Assembly: GCF_900149705.1 (NCBI RefSeq)
Contig: NZ_LT703001.1
Location: forward strand, 2,970,001-3,034,000
DNA length: 64,000 bases
Origin: Sphingorhabdus sp. Alg231-15
GTDB taxonomy: Bacteria > Pseudomonadota > Alphaproteobacteria > Sphingomonadales > Sphingomonadaceae
Direction: 5' to 3'
Below are positions 54,115-62,985 of the stretch, piece after piece (positions within the stretch are counted from its first letter, which is position 1; each line of letters starts with the position of its first letter). The notes below the pieces were generated by a model that was not told the DNA's origin, ran no database searches, and saw only the letters and a program-made list of their open reading frames with translations. A program made the position numbers and the translations under genes.

Positions 54115-55545
54115 TTAGCGTTTTACGTGATTCGCCTCCTGAATATTCACCAGATGGCGGGAAATAGCGTAGCCGATAACACCAAATAGGACCCCACCAA
54201 TTGCGGGGCCGATGACAATTCCTGGTAGCCCGTACAGCGCTCCGCCAATCCAGAGAAACGGCAATATTCCTAACGTGTTGCGCAACCAGTTCATGATCAT
54301 CGACCACGCTGGACGCTCCAGATTATTGCACGCGGCGTTGGCGATAAACAACATACCGTTGAAGAAGAATAATGGGGTTAGATAAACCGCAAAAAGCCAA
54401 AAGACATCGCGCCCTTCGCCCTGCAAATTGAAAAGGTCACTGATCGGCCCCTGGAGCAAGAACAAGAGCGGCCAAATGAGAAGCGTGTAGCCAAAGGCGA
54501 AGCCCATGGCCTGCTTGATGGTCAGGCGGATCCGGTCAAATTTCAGCGCTCCGAAATTCTGACCGATAATCGGCCCCACCGCACCAGACAGCGAAAAAAG
54601 CAAGCAAAAGGCAACAGGCACAACCCGTCCCAGGACCGCAAACCCTGCGATGACCTCGTCAGGATAGCTGGCGATGAAGCGATAAGAGATAAAGCCGCCA
54701 ACCGGCGTGGCGACATTGGTCATGATTGCAGGTAATAAAATTGCCATGACCGGTTTCAAATCCTCTTGGAACAGAACGGACGTGAACGTTTGAAAGCCGC
54801 CATAATGTTTGATGATCGGGAGAACCGCCAAAATCGAAGAAACAATGGCAGCACAAGCGGTTGCTATCGCTGCACCATCAATGCCCAAACCAAAACCAAA
54901 GATAAAAATTGGGTCGAGTATGGCATTTGTAATACCCATGCTCAGTGTCACATTCATGGCCCGTCGTGCCGCGCCATGCGCGCGTAAAAAACCAGAGCAG
55001 ACCATTGCCGTCACGCTGAATGGCATGAAAGGCGCGACGATGCGGATATAGCCGGTGGCCGCTTCCTTTGTAGTCCCCTTCGCACCTGCAAGGTCCAATA
55101 TTTGCGGAGCAAAGACGAAGAATATGACCGCGAGCGGAATGATCAGCATCATGCTGAGCACCAATATATTGGTCAGATACCGACGCGCATATTCAACATC
55201 GCCTTGCCCAATCTTCCGCGACGCCAAGGCGCTGGCCGCGATCATGAGACCGATGTTGAACGCCGTACCGAAAAACAAGATGGTTGCAGCAAATCCCATC
55301 GCTGCCGTCAGGGCGCTATCGCCCAACTGCGCAATATAGAGCAAATCGACAAAATCGACGATGAACATAGTCAGAAGCCCAATGCTTGCCGTCAAAGTCA
55401 TAACGGTAATGTGTCGCATCGGGCTGCCGGTTAGAAATATGGCGGTCTGGCTCGCGATAATATGATCCTGAAAAATGAATATGTTGGGTGGAATCAGTAA
55501 AATTCTATCGAATATGGGCCCTATAGCGTTTTGCCATTCGGTCAA
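54115..55545 (-). CDS. MATE-family multidrug efflux transporter
   Basis: 476 residues. The only start I find that keeps the N-terminal FLTGSPMRHITVMTL segment is a TTG at 55545; an ATG at 55419 lies inside that segment. About 12 membrane helices, with the MATE pattern of two six-helix bundles: FVDLLYIAQLGDSALTAAMG in the first, VPVAFCLLFSLSGAVGPIIG and QNFGALKFDRIR in the second. It exports drugs or organic cations in exchange for protons or sodium. Divergent from the DUF2891 gene with only 39 bp between starts. Confidence 0.92.
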   Translation of the reverse strand: MTEWQNAIGPIFDRILLIPPNIFIFQDHIIASQTAIFLTGSPMRHITVMTLTASIGLLTMFIVDFVDLLYIAQLGDSALTAAMGFAATILFFGTAFNIGLMIAASALASRKIGQGDVEYARRYLTNILVLSMMLIIPLAVIFFVFAPQILDLAGAKGTTKEAATGYIRIVAPFMPFSVTAMVCSGFLRAHGAARRAMNVTLSMGITNAILDPIFIFGFGLGIDGAAIATACAAIVSSILAVLPIIKHYGGFQTFTSVLFQEDLKPVMAILLPAIMTNVATPVGGFISYRFIASYPDEVIAGFAVLGRVVPVAFCLLFSLSGAVGPIIGQNFGALKFDRIRLTIKQAMGFAFGYTLLIWPLLFLLQGPISDLFNLQGEGRDVFWLFAVYLTPLFFFNGMLFIANAACNNLERPAWSMIMNWLRNTLGILPFLWIGGALYGLPGIVIGPAIGGVLFGVIGYAISRHLVNIQEANHVKR

Positions 55546-55584
55546 ATCCTCTCTATGCTTAAACAGTCATTTTGGGAGCAAAAT

Positions 55585-56832
55585 ATGCGTGTGCGGTTTT
55601 ATGCCTTATTCTTGGCAGCCACTTTGGTGTCGGCCTGCTCGGTAAATGGTGACGACGGCCAGCGAGATTCATCAGAACAGGGTTATTTCGAGCGCAAAAA
55701 TGTTGCGCCCGATCCGGCCGACAATAGTCAGTCGCCGCGGAAGCCGGAGCACGCCTATGCTCGGATTGCTCTCGATTGCATCAACAAGCAATATCCGAAC
55801 AAGATCAGTCACGTTATGAACAGCGCCGTCGAGGTGCAGGAACCAGTAAAGCTGACGCCGGTATTTTATGGCTGCTTTGACTGGCATAGTGCAGTTCATG
55901 GCCACTGGTTGCTCACTCGCTTGTGGGGCAATGACTCGGTTCCAGAGATGGACGAAGAAATAGCCTCCGCGTTGGAGACCAATTTCACGGAGGCAAAGAT
56001 TGCCGGTGAAGTGAGCTATTTCAATGGCGATGGCAGGGCATCTTTTGAACGACCTTATGGTCTCGCCTGGTTTTTGCAGCTTACCGCAGAGTTGAAGGAA
56101 ATTTCCGCAGGGGAGGGCGCGAAGGCGCAGCAAGCACAAGTCTGGTTGGACCGTCTGACACCACTTGAATCGGTCATCACTAACCGCATCAAGACCTGGG
56201 TTCCGAAACTCGCATATCCAATCCGGCTAGGTACCCACAATCAGTCGGCCTTTGCCTTTGGTCTGTTCCTCGATTGGGCCAAGGTGAGCAGTGACAGCCA
56301 GATGGAGCAGCTCATCGCGGACAAGAGCCTGATCTTCCACCGCGATGATCGCAATTGCCCACTCGCCTATGAACCTTCAGGCGAGGATTTTCTTTCACCA
56401 TGCCTTATGGAGGCAGACCTGATGCGGCGCGTATTGTCCAATACGGAATTTGCCGAATGGTTGACCGCCTTTCTTCCGGATATACCGGTAGATGGCAGCA
56501 GTGACTGGCTAGCTATCGGAATTGTCAATGACCCCAGCGATGGCAAGCTGGTTCATCTTGATGGCGTCAATCTTTCCCGTGCCTGGGCGTTGGAAGGCAT
56601 TGCCACCGCTTTGCCCGAGGCAGATCGTCGTAAGGCGGCGCTACTGGCCGCGGCCAAGTTACATGGTGATGCGGGAGAGAAATCCGTCCGTACCCCGCAC
56701 TATGCGGGGAGTCACTGGTTGGCTAGTTTTGCCACCTATTGGCGAACGGAGCGTGGCCTGAACCGCCAGCCGGCAACAGAAAATACCCCAAATGATGGCA
56801 AATCGAACGAACAGGAGGCTGAGACGCAATAG
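55585..56832 (+). CDS. DUF2891-domain protein (probable envelope lipoprotein)
   Basis: 415 residues from ATG 55585 (GGGAG upstream). The N-terminal FYALFLAATLVSACS has a lipobox. The DUF2891 signatures are clear: YGCFDWHSAVHGHWLLTRLW, FERPYGLAWFLQLTAELKEI, TPLVTHNQSAFAF-type (here LGTHNQSAFAFGLFLDWAK), EPSGEDFLSPCLMEADLMRR and GKLVHLDGVNLSRAW. The fold is alpha/alpha barrel-like and its activity is unknown, possibly acting on a saccharide. It is the first gene of an apparent operon with the LytS-like kinase (6-bp gap) and LytTR regulator. Confidence 0.88.
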   Translation: MRVRFYALFLAATLVSACSVNGDDGQRDSSEQGYFERKNVAPDPADNSQSPRKPEHAYARIALDCINKQYPNKISHVMNSAVEVQEPVKLTPVFYGCFDWHSAVHGHWLLTRLWGNDSVPEMDEEIASALETNFTEAKIAGEVSYFNGDGRASFERPYGLAWFLQLTAELKEISAGEGAKAQQAQVWLDRLTPLESVITNRIKTWVPKLAYPIRLGTHNQSAFAFGLFLDWAKVSSDSQMEQLIADKSLIFHRDDRNCPLAYEPSGEDFLSPCLMEADLMRRVLSNTEFAEWLTAFLPDIPVDGSSDWLAIGIVNDPSDGKLVHLDGVNLSRAWALEGIATALPEADRRKAALLAAAKLHGDAGEKSVRTPHYAGSHWLASFATYWRTERGLNRQPATENTPNDGKSNEQEAETQ

Positions 56833-56838
56833 ATTATT

Positions 56839-57999
56839 ATGGCCACGCAATTCCTCCCCACCCCAGAAAATCTGTCACCAAAGGTATCGCCTTTCTGGCA
56901 TAGGATATTCCCGGTCAATATCGACCTGGCAATGAAAAGCATTTTTGGAGTTTGGACCGCCTATTTCGTGGTCAATGCACTGAGAGCTCTTTTATGGGGC
57001 GCACCGGATCACACACATGATCTAGAGGACTATCTGATCACTGCAACTATTTCAGTGACGGTAACATGGGCTTTGTATCGCCTGTTGATTTTAATGGGTG
57101 ACAGTACCGGGCGAGCACTGTTCATATTGACGATTCCGACCATCTTCCTGGCTATCGGGGTGGCCTATCTGACCAACCTGATTCAGTCCTATCCTGTGCC
57201 GATGCTCGACCATATCAGCCTTGAGCATAATATACCTTCGCGCGAGGCTTTGTCGCATTTCTTCGATACTGCTTTTGTAGACTATCTCATTTTGGTCGGT
57301 TGGGGCGGTCTCTATCTGGCCATGGCCAATAGCCGGAAAACGCAGGTCGCTCTTATTCACAGCCGAAATCTGGAGCGCGCTACTCGAGAGAGCGAAATGC
57401 GAGCCCTGCGCTATCAGCTCAATCCGCATTTTGTTTTTAATGCGCTCAATTCCGTCAGCAGTCTGATCATTGACAAGAAGAACGGCCGGGCTGAAAATCT
57501 GGTTGATGGATTGGCGGATTATATGCGGTCGGTTCTGAACGACGATGGCGATGATATGATCACCGTTGAACAGGAAATTGCACAGCAAGTTCGGTATCTG
57601 GAAATTGAGCAAGTCCGTTTTCCCAAGCGCCTTAAATTCGAGGTCCAGATAGACGATGATGTTCGCGCCTGGAAAATTCCTGCGCTTATCATTCAGCCCC
57701 TCGTTGAAAATGCAATCAAGCACGGCGTTGCGCAATCCTGCGGCCCGGTTCGGGTCGTGATCTCAGCCGTCAGGGACGCCGGGCGTCTGAAACTGGAAGT
57801 TGCCAATGATGGCCGAATGCTTGCCGCGAACGACAAAGCTAAGGGAACAGGAACGGGCTTGTCCAATATCAAGGAACGGTTGGCAGCGCTTTATGGTCCT
57901 TCTGCAGCGCTATTCACTGGAAATGACAAAAAGGGAATGGCGGCGGCGACGATCATTATCCCTGACGAGCAGCAGATTTTTCGGGACTATTGCCTATGA
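56839..57999 (+). CDS. LytS/YehU-type sensor histidine kinase
   Basis: 386 residues. Four membrane helices (about 30-165), a short coiled region, then the His_kinase domain with the phospho-acceptor in LRYQLNPHFVFNALNSVSSL (His197), and an ATPase domain with LIIQPLVENAIKHGVAQSCG and GTGTGLSNIKERLAALYG. It overlaps the LytTR gene by four bases (ATGA), so the two are a pair. The signal is unknown; the DUF2891 lipoprotein upstream may be part of the same response. Confidence 0.94.
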   Translation: MATQFLPTPENLSPKVSPFWHRIFPVNIDLAMKSIFGVWTAYFVVNALRALLWGAPDHTHDLEDYLITATISVTVTWALYRLLILMGDSTGRALFILTIPTIFLAIGVAYLTNLIQSYPVPMLDHISLEHNIPSREALSHFFDTAFVDYLILVGWGGLYLAMANSRKTQVALIHSRNLERATRESEMRALRYQLNPHFVFNALNSVSSLIIDKKNGRAENLVDGLADYMRSVLNDDGDDMITVEQEIAQQVRYLEIEQVRFPKRLKFEVQIDDDVRAWKIPALIIQPLVENAIKHGVAQSCGPVRVVISAVRDAGRLKLEVANDGRMLAANDKAKGTGTGLSNIKERLAALYGPSAALFTGNDKKGMAAATIIIPDEQQIFRDYCL

Positions 58000-58727
58000 T
58001 TGAGGATCACAAGCTGAACATCCTTATTGTTGATGACGAGCCTTTGGCACGCAGCCGGATTGAGTCGCTATGTGGCCGGATGAACAATATTGACCGCATA
58101 AATATTGCCAGCTGCGGACGGGAAGCGCTGGATATCATTGCTCAAAACTGCCCGGAAATATTATTGCTCGATATCGACATGCCCGATGTCTCGGGAATCG
58201 ATGTGGCTAGGCAATGCCAGAACCTCGACCAGGTGCCAGAGATAATTTTTACGACCGCTCATAGCCGCTATGCCGTTGAAGCATTCCGTTTTGATGCCGC
58301 AGACTATTTGCTTAAACCGGTGAAGGAAGGCCTTCTCAAAGAGGCCTTTGGACGGGTCATGCGAAAAAGACAGATGACATCCAATGGCCAATCGCAGGCT
58401 AACGTTCATCGGATTTGGGTGCAGGATGGTAACAGTGCGGTCCAGATCAGAAGCGCAGATATCGACTGGATTGCCGCTGACCGAGACTATATGCGTCTGT
58501 GTTCGCCGGGCCATAGCTATCTGGTGCATGAAGCCATGCAATCACTATTGGAACGATTGCCAGGGGGAATGTTCGTGCGCATCCACCGTTCGACTGCTGT
58601 GCGCCGGGAATTTGTGCGGGATATTCGTCGTAAGGGGCGCCGAAAATTTGTAGTGCTGAACGACGACACGCAGCTCACGATCGGGCCGAGCTATGTCAAG
58701 GCGGTGATGGCGGCCTTTAGCAATTGA
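57996..58727 (+). CDS. LytTR-family response regulator
   Basis: 243 residues. The receiver domain has the acidic pair in LIVDDEPLARSRIE and phosphorylation Asp59 in ILLLDIDMPDVSG; YLLKPV ends the domain with its conserved Lys. The C-terminal LytTR DNA-binding domain (about 140-240) has IDWIAADRDYMRLC, FVRIHRSTAVRREFVRDIRR and LTIGPSYVKAV. Partner of the kinase encoded just upstream. Confidence 0.95.
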   Translation: MIEDHKLNILIVDDEPLARSRIESLCGRMNNIDRINIASCGREALDIIAQNCPEILLLDIDMPDVSGIDVARQCQNLDQVPEIIFTTAHSRYAVEAFRFDAADYLLKPVKEGLLKEAFGRVMRKRQMTSNGQSQANVHRIWVQDGNSAVQIRSADIDWIAADRDYMRLCSPGHSYLVHEAMQSLLERLPGGMFVRIHRSTAVRREFVRDIRRKGRRKFVVLNDDTQLTIGPSYVKAVMAAFSN

Positions 58728-58739
58728 CTCGGTAAACGT

Positions 58740-59780
58740 TCAGGACGGCGGCTTGGGCTTGTCGGAAACCGTTACAGAGTAACGCGGGGTCGGTGCCGGC
58801 TGCAGATGGCCACCGACATCGACAAAAGTTTCGCGCTCTACATTGTGTGGATGTTGTTTGGCCTCTGCCAGCGACAGAACAGGGGCGAAGCAAATATCCG
58901 TCCCTTCCATCAGCGCGCACCATTCATCACGGCTTTTGGATTTGAATAAAGCGGTCAGCTTTAGCTTTAGCGGTTCCCATGATTTTGGGTTCATTTGCGC
59001 ATCAAATTCGGTATCCTCTTCGAGCCCGGCCACCTTGCGTAGCTGTGCATAAAATTGCGGTTCAATCGATCCGATCGAGATATATTTGCCATCCGACGTT
59101 TCATAGCTGTCGTAAAAATGGGCGCCGGTATCGAGAAGATTTACGCCGCGCTCGTCGCGCCACTGGCCAATATTGTGAAAGTCGAAAATCATTGCCATCA
59201 GTGCTGCCGATCCGTCAGTCATTGCGCAGTCAACAACCTGCCCCTCGCCGCCAGTTTTGGCATGGAGGAGGGCCGAAACCATTCCGAGTGCCAGCATCAT
59301 CCCGCCGCCACCGAAATCACCCACCATATTGATCGGGGGTGTCGGTTTTTCGCCCGCGCGGCCAAAGGCGTGGAGTGCGCCCGAAATCGAAATATAGTTG
59401 ATGTCATGACCGGCGGCGTGGGCGAGCGATCCATATTGTCCCCAACCTGTCATCCGGCCGTAAACCAGTTTGGGATTATCCGCCAAAAGCACATCCGGCC
59501 CCAGGCCCAGGCGCTCCATCACTCCGGGGCGGAAGCCTTCAATCAGTCCATCGGCCTGCTTCACCAAATCACGGGTTTGTTGAATTCCAGCGTCGGATTT
59601 CAGATCGACCTCGACGAGTTTGCGTGAGCGGGAGAGCGCGAGACGGCCATCAGGCGCCCCACCAGGACGATGAAGGACCGTGACTGTGGCCCCTTGATCG
59701 GCAAGCATCATGCCGCAAAATGGTCCCGGGCCTATGCCCGCAAATTCGACAATATTGATTCCCGCCAATGGCCCAGCCAT
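58740..59780 (-). CDS. alpha-methylacyl-CoA racemase (family III CoA-transferase fold)
   Basis: 346 residues, AGGAGCAGGAC before the ATG. The fold is CaiB/BaiF (N-terminal GINIVEFAGIGPGPFCGMML). The stretch HAAGHDINYISISGALHAFG carries the His/Asp pair of bacterial alpha-methylacyl-CoA racemase, so epimerisation of 2-methylacyl-CoA is more likely than CoA transfer. GDFGGGGMMLALGMVSAL is typical of the same group. The role is degradation of branched-chain acids or sterol side chains. It is convergent with the LytTR gene. Confidence 0.87.
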   Translation of the reverse strand: MAGPLAGINIVEFAGIGPGPFCGMMLADQGATVTVLHRPGGAPDGRLALSRSRKLVEVDLKSDAGIQQTRDLVKQADGLIEGFRPGVMERLGLGPDVLLADNPKLVYGRMTGWGQYGSLAHAAGHDINYISISGALHAFGRAGEKPTPPINMVGDFGGGGMMLALGMVSALLHAKTGGEGQVVDCAMTDGSAALMAMIFDFHNIGQWRDERGVNLLDTGAHFYDSYETSDGKYISIGSIEPQFYAQLRKVAGLEEDTEFDAQMNPKSWEPLKLKLTALFKSKSRDEWCALMEGTDICFAPVLSLAEAKQHPHNVERETFVDVGGHLQPAPTPRYSVTVSDKPKPPS

Positions 59781-59859
59781 GTCCTGCTCCTGTTTAATCA
59801 GATGATTAAACGGTCCTATGCAGGCGTTGGATTCTAATCAAGTAGATTTATGAGTGCTG

Positions 59860-60270
59860 CTAGCGTGGACGTTGTCCATGACCAAGCGGTCTCAGCTTGG
59901 TATTTTGCTGCTTGAGATAGTGAGGCAGCTCGTGTTTGGATTGTCCTACCGGTTTGCGAGCCAGTTTTGGATCAATCGGATGATCAAATGCGATCCCCAA
60001 ACGGCCTTGCGCAACCCAAGCAACATAGCCAGTTACGCGGCCAATATTACGCAGTTCAAGTTCTACCTTGTCGCCCCGCTTTGCGATAACCGGTGCTTCA
60101 GCCATCAGCCCGCCAGCGGACAAGTTGCGAATCCGTACTTCGCCACAGTCATCACCATTGACGAAGCGCAACGTGGCCTTCAGGAATAGGCTGTCCCGAT
60201 CAAGCTCGCGTTTGGGTAGGCCACTGGTCTGGCCGTTTTTACCCAGATTTTCGTCATATGGTTCTTTCAT
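59860..60270 (-). CDS. PilZ-domain protein
   Basis: 136 residues, GGAAG before the ATG. The C-di-GMP-binding PilZ pattern is partly visible: RDSLFLKATLRFV, VRIRNLSAGGLMAEAPV (D/NxSxxG type) and GRVTGYVAWVAQGRLGIAFD. The upstream RxxxR switch motif is degenerate (KRELDRDSLF), so nucleotide binding is not certain. It stands alone between the racemase and dksA genes. Confidence 0.82.
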   Translation of the reverse strand: MKEPYDENLGKNGQTSGLPKRELDRDSLFLKATLRFVNGDDCGEVRIRNLSAGGLMAEAPVIAKRGDKVELELRNIGRVTGYVAWVAQGRLGIAFDHPIDPKLARKPVGQSKHELPHYLKQQNTKLRPLGHGQRPR

Positions 60271-60490
60271 GTGCTTCCCGCGGATATATGTAAAATTATC
60301 TTCCTTGGGATGGATAATAGGCCGGAAAAGATGGAAAATTGGTTAATGTCTGTAGGAGATTGTCAGGAAAGTCGTCCCACGGAAACACAGACTAACACAG
60401 CCCCAGCAGACTGCTTGGGTCTGCCGCGTTAACGCTAAACGAAATATCTGTATGTCAGGAATTGAGTCCAGTCGTCAGGCTAGTGATAAA

Positions 60491-60955
60491 TCACTGATCG
60501 CGAGAGATTTTTTCATTGCGCTCATGGGCTTCCTGCGCCTCGACACTCATCGTTGCAATTGGCCGGGCTTCCAGCCTTTCGAGCGAGATCGGTTCCCCGG
60601 TAACCTGACAGTAACCATATTCGCCTTCTTCGATCCGTCGCAGGGCCGCATCAATTTTGGATGTCAGCTTGCGTTGACGGTCCCGTGTGCGCAGTTCCAG
60701 GCCCCAATCGGTTTCGCTGGATGCACGATCGTTCAAATCGGCTTCCTGTATCGGTCCGTCCTGTAGGTGAGCGAGCGTTTCCTTGGACTCGTCGATAATA
60801 TCTTGCTTCCAATGTTCCAAAGCGCGTTTGAAATAAGCAAGCTGCCGTTCGTTCATAAATTCCTCGTCGGCACTGGGGCGATAATCGTCTTCGAGCACGA
60901 TTTCGCCTTTTGAACCACTATCCGAGGCGGATGAATTTTTCGCTGAGGACGCCAA
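60491..60955 (-). CDS. dksA: RNA polymerase-binding protein DksA
   Basis: 154 residues, starting at TTG 60955 with GGAG seven bases upstream. A coiled coil (NERQLAYFKRALEHWKQDII to DLNDRASSETDWGLELRTRD) carries the Asp and Ala tip residues that enter the polymerase channel. The zinc-finger end is EYGYCQVTGEPISLERLEAR and has only one cysteine, not four, as in many alphaproteobacterial DksA proteins. With ppGpp it adjusts rRNA and amino-acid gene transcription. Confidence 0.95.
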   Translation of the reverse strand: MASSAKNSSASDSGSKGEIVLEDDYRPSADEEFMNERQLAYFKRALEHWKQDIIDESKETLAHLQDGPIQEADLNDRASSETDWGLELRTRDRQRKLTSKIDAALRRIEEGEYGYCQVTGEPISLERLEARPIATMSVEAQEAHERNEKISRDQ

Positions 60956-61415
60956 ATATACTCTCCAACATTTGCCCCCAACCCCGAATTGAGGTCGGCG
61001 AAGGAACGGCTATGAGCGGGCCTATAAACTTGGCTTTGGTTTGAAACAAGATGCAATGTGCAACGGGTCAAAAATTAATCCTGTTCGGGCCTCTTGAGCG
61101 TACAGAATCACGCGAATAACCGTCTTTGTCTACAAGTTCTGATGGTTCGGTATCTTTGTTAAACCACCAATTTTGCCAAGTTTTTCTCTCTGGTGGGAAA
61201 GATGTTCGACAAAAATGGTCTCAATTCGGGACATTAACTGTGCTTGGATAGGGGTTGATAAGGAATTTTCGGAATTTCTTGGTCCAAACAAGGTTAACGC
61301 AATTGTGGTTAGCCGCTTCATCTGCGTTTTTGATGGATGTCGGAACCCGAAAGAGACGGCCAGCATATGGTTGCAGGCCAGTCTGTCGGTTCTAGAGCGG
61401 AAGAGAGAAGATATT
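60956..61415. other. 460-bp region upstream of the serine-rich protein gene
   Basis: It holds the promoters of dksA and of the serine-rich gene. The frame of the latter is open through part of it, but those codons lack any export signal. I see no RNA gene. Confidence 0.5.
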
Positions 61416-62867
61416 ATGTCGGTTCGAATGGCTTTAGCAAAATTATGCGCCTGTACTTGCGGCGGAGCGTTAATTGGTGGCGGTGCAGTGCATGTTTCAG
61501 AAGCGCCGGCAGCCCCTTATGTCAAAAAGGTCGACAAGAAAAAGAAAGTACGGGCTCGCGTCCTGAAACGGGGGCAGTCCGCACGCAAGGTGAAACGCAC
61601 CCGGCGGACCGTCACGAAGACAGTGACGGCTTGTGCGCCCAGCGTGGTGACCATCGCACAGCCACAACCTCTTCCGCTTCCGGCCCCGGCCTATATTCCG
61701 GCACCTCTGCCCGAAATACCTGTGCTTGAAAGCGGCGGTGGTTCTGTTCCTGTCGTCATCGGCGGCAGCGGAGGATATGGCGGCGGCTTCGGTGGCGGTT
61801 TCTTCGGCGGTTTCTTTGGTGGTGGCGGTTCCGGTGGAGGATCTGTGGTGATCTCTTCGACCAGCAGCGGTGGTTCTACGAGCACCTCCTCGGGTGGCAG
61901 TTCAACCAGCGGCGGCTCGACCAGCACCTCAACCGGCGGTTTTTCTAGTACCGGTGGCTCTACCAGCACATCGACTGGTGGTTTTTCAAGCACGTCCACG
62001 GGTGGCTCGACCAGTACCTCTTCTGGCAGCATCAGTACATCAACCGGTGGTGTCAGCACTTCGACTGGTGGTGTCAGCACCTCGACCGGCGGCGTTAGTA
62101 CTTCGACTGGCGGAGTCAGCACTTCCACTGGTGGCAGCAGTTCTTCAAGTTCGTCGAGCAGCTCCAGCTCCTCATCGAGTAGCTCATCAAGTTCGTCGAG
62201 TTCCAGCGGTAACACTTCGAGTGGTATGACATCGAGCGGTATGACTTCCAGCGGCATGACCTCCAGCGGTCACCCCGGAACCTCAACCAGCAGCGGTAAT
62301 ACCAGCACCGGCAGCAGTGGCTCTTCGGGCAGCTCAGGTTCATCCGGCAGCAGTGGGTCTTCGGGCGGTTCGTCAAGCAGCTCGAGTTCATCCTCGGGCA
62401 GTTCGTCAAGCTCTTCAAGCAGTGGCGGTTCGAACGGTAGCACTGGATCTTCTGGAGGTTCCGGTTCGTCGGGTAGCTCAGGTTCATCCGGCAGCAGTGG
62501 ATCCTCTGGTGGTTCATCGAGCAGTTCGAGCTCCAGCTCATCCAGCTCTTCATCGAGTAGCGGCGGCTCCAATGGCAGCAGCGGTTCTTCGGGAAGCAGC
62601 GGATCGTCAAGTTCGACCTCCACCTCATCGGGAGCGAGCAGCACATCATCGAGCTTTGGCGGTAACAGTACATCCAGTTCTAGTTCTTCGAGCAGCAGCT
62701 CAAGTTCCAGTTCCAGCACCTCGTCGGGTGCGAGCAGTGGCGGATCAACTGGTGGATCAACTGGCGGAACACCGGTTCCAGCGCCACCAGTCGTCCTGCT
62801 CTTCGGCGCAGCGGCAGCAGCCTTGTTTGCACGCAGCCGCAAGGCCAAGAAAGCGGTTGCTGCTTAA
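61416..62867 (+). CDS. serine/glycine-rich PEP-CTERM-like sorted surface protein
   Basis: 483 residues from ATG 61416 (GAAGAGAGAAG upstream). The N-terminus is a signal-like segment (MALAKLCACTCGGALIGGGA) with a Cys pair, then a Lys/Arg-rich stretch (about 35-70), a proline stretch, a Gly-rich part and about 300 residues of Ser, Gly and Thr repeats with runs such as SSSSSSSSSS. The end, TPVPAPPVVLLFGAAAAALF, then ARSRKAKK, is a PEP-CTERM-type sorting tail (VPAPP variant, hydrophobic helix, basic end). It is probably exported, cut by exosortase and heavily glycosylated. No exosortase gene is in the window. Confidence 0.8.
   Translation: MSVRMALAKLCACTCGGALIGGGAVHVSEAPAAPYVKKVDKKKKVRARVLKRGQSARKVKRTRRTVTKTVTACAPSVVTIAQPQPLPLPAPAYIPAPLPEIPVLESGGGSVPVVIGGSGGYGGGFGGGFFGGFFGGGGSGGGSVVISSTSSGGSTSTSSGGSSTSGGSTSTSTGGFSSTGGSTSTSTGGFSSTSTGGSTSTSSGSISTSTGGVSTSTGGVSTSTGGVSTSTGGVSTSTGGSSSSSSSSSSSSSSSSSSSSSSSSGNTSSGMTSSGMTSSGMTSSGHPGTSTSSGNTSTGSSGSSGSSGSSGSSGSSGGSSSSSSSSSGSSSSSSSSGGSNGSTGSSGGSGSSGSSGSSGSSGSSGGSSSSSSSSSSSSSSSSGGSNGSSGSSGSSGSSSSTSTSSGASSTSSSFGGNSTSSSSSSSSSSSSSSSTSSGASSGGSTGGSTGGTPVPAPPVVLLFGAAAAALFARSRKAKKAVAA
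61850..62750 (+). repeat. low-complexity Ser/Gly/Thr coding repeats
   Basis: Short units of the kinds GGVSTST, GGSTSTS, SSGM-T and SSGSSGSS repeat many times with mixed serine codons (AGC, TCG, TCA, TCT). Antisense frames here are long and open only because of this composition. Confidence 0.85.
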
Positions 62868-62877
62868 GCGTCAGACT

Positions 62878-62925
62878 GACCGGATAAAATCGAAAAGCGG
62901 CTGGAGCGATCCGGTCGCTTTTTTT
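62878..62925 (+). terminator. probable terminator between the serine-rich gene and serS
   Basis: GACCGGAT pairs with ATCCGGTC and a run of eight T follows GC. It lies about 10 bp after the stop codon. Confidence 0.65.
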
Positions 62926-62985
62926 GTGGCGCAAACCAAGCTCCGCACTTGAACCAACGCACGTGTCTCGGCATAGGCTTGTCCC

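Noticed and set aside
60380-60440. Hairpin GCAGAC/GTCTGC considered as a tRNA or terminator after dksA
   Set aside because: No tRNA arms and no T run; may be a weak structure only.
61691-62848. Long minus-strand Pro/Leu/Glu-rich frames opposite the serine-rich gene
   Set aside because: They follow from the Ser/Gly repeat composition; the plus strand has the signal-like start and sorting tail.
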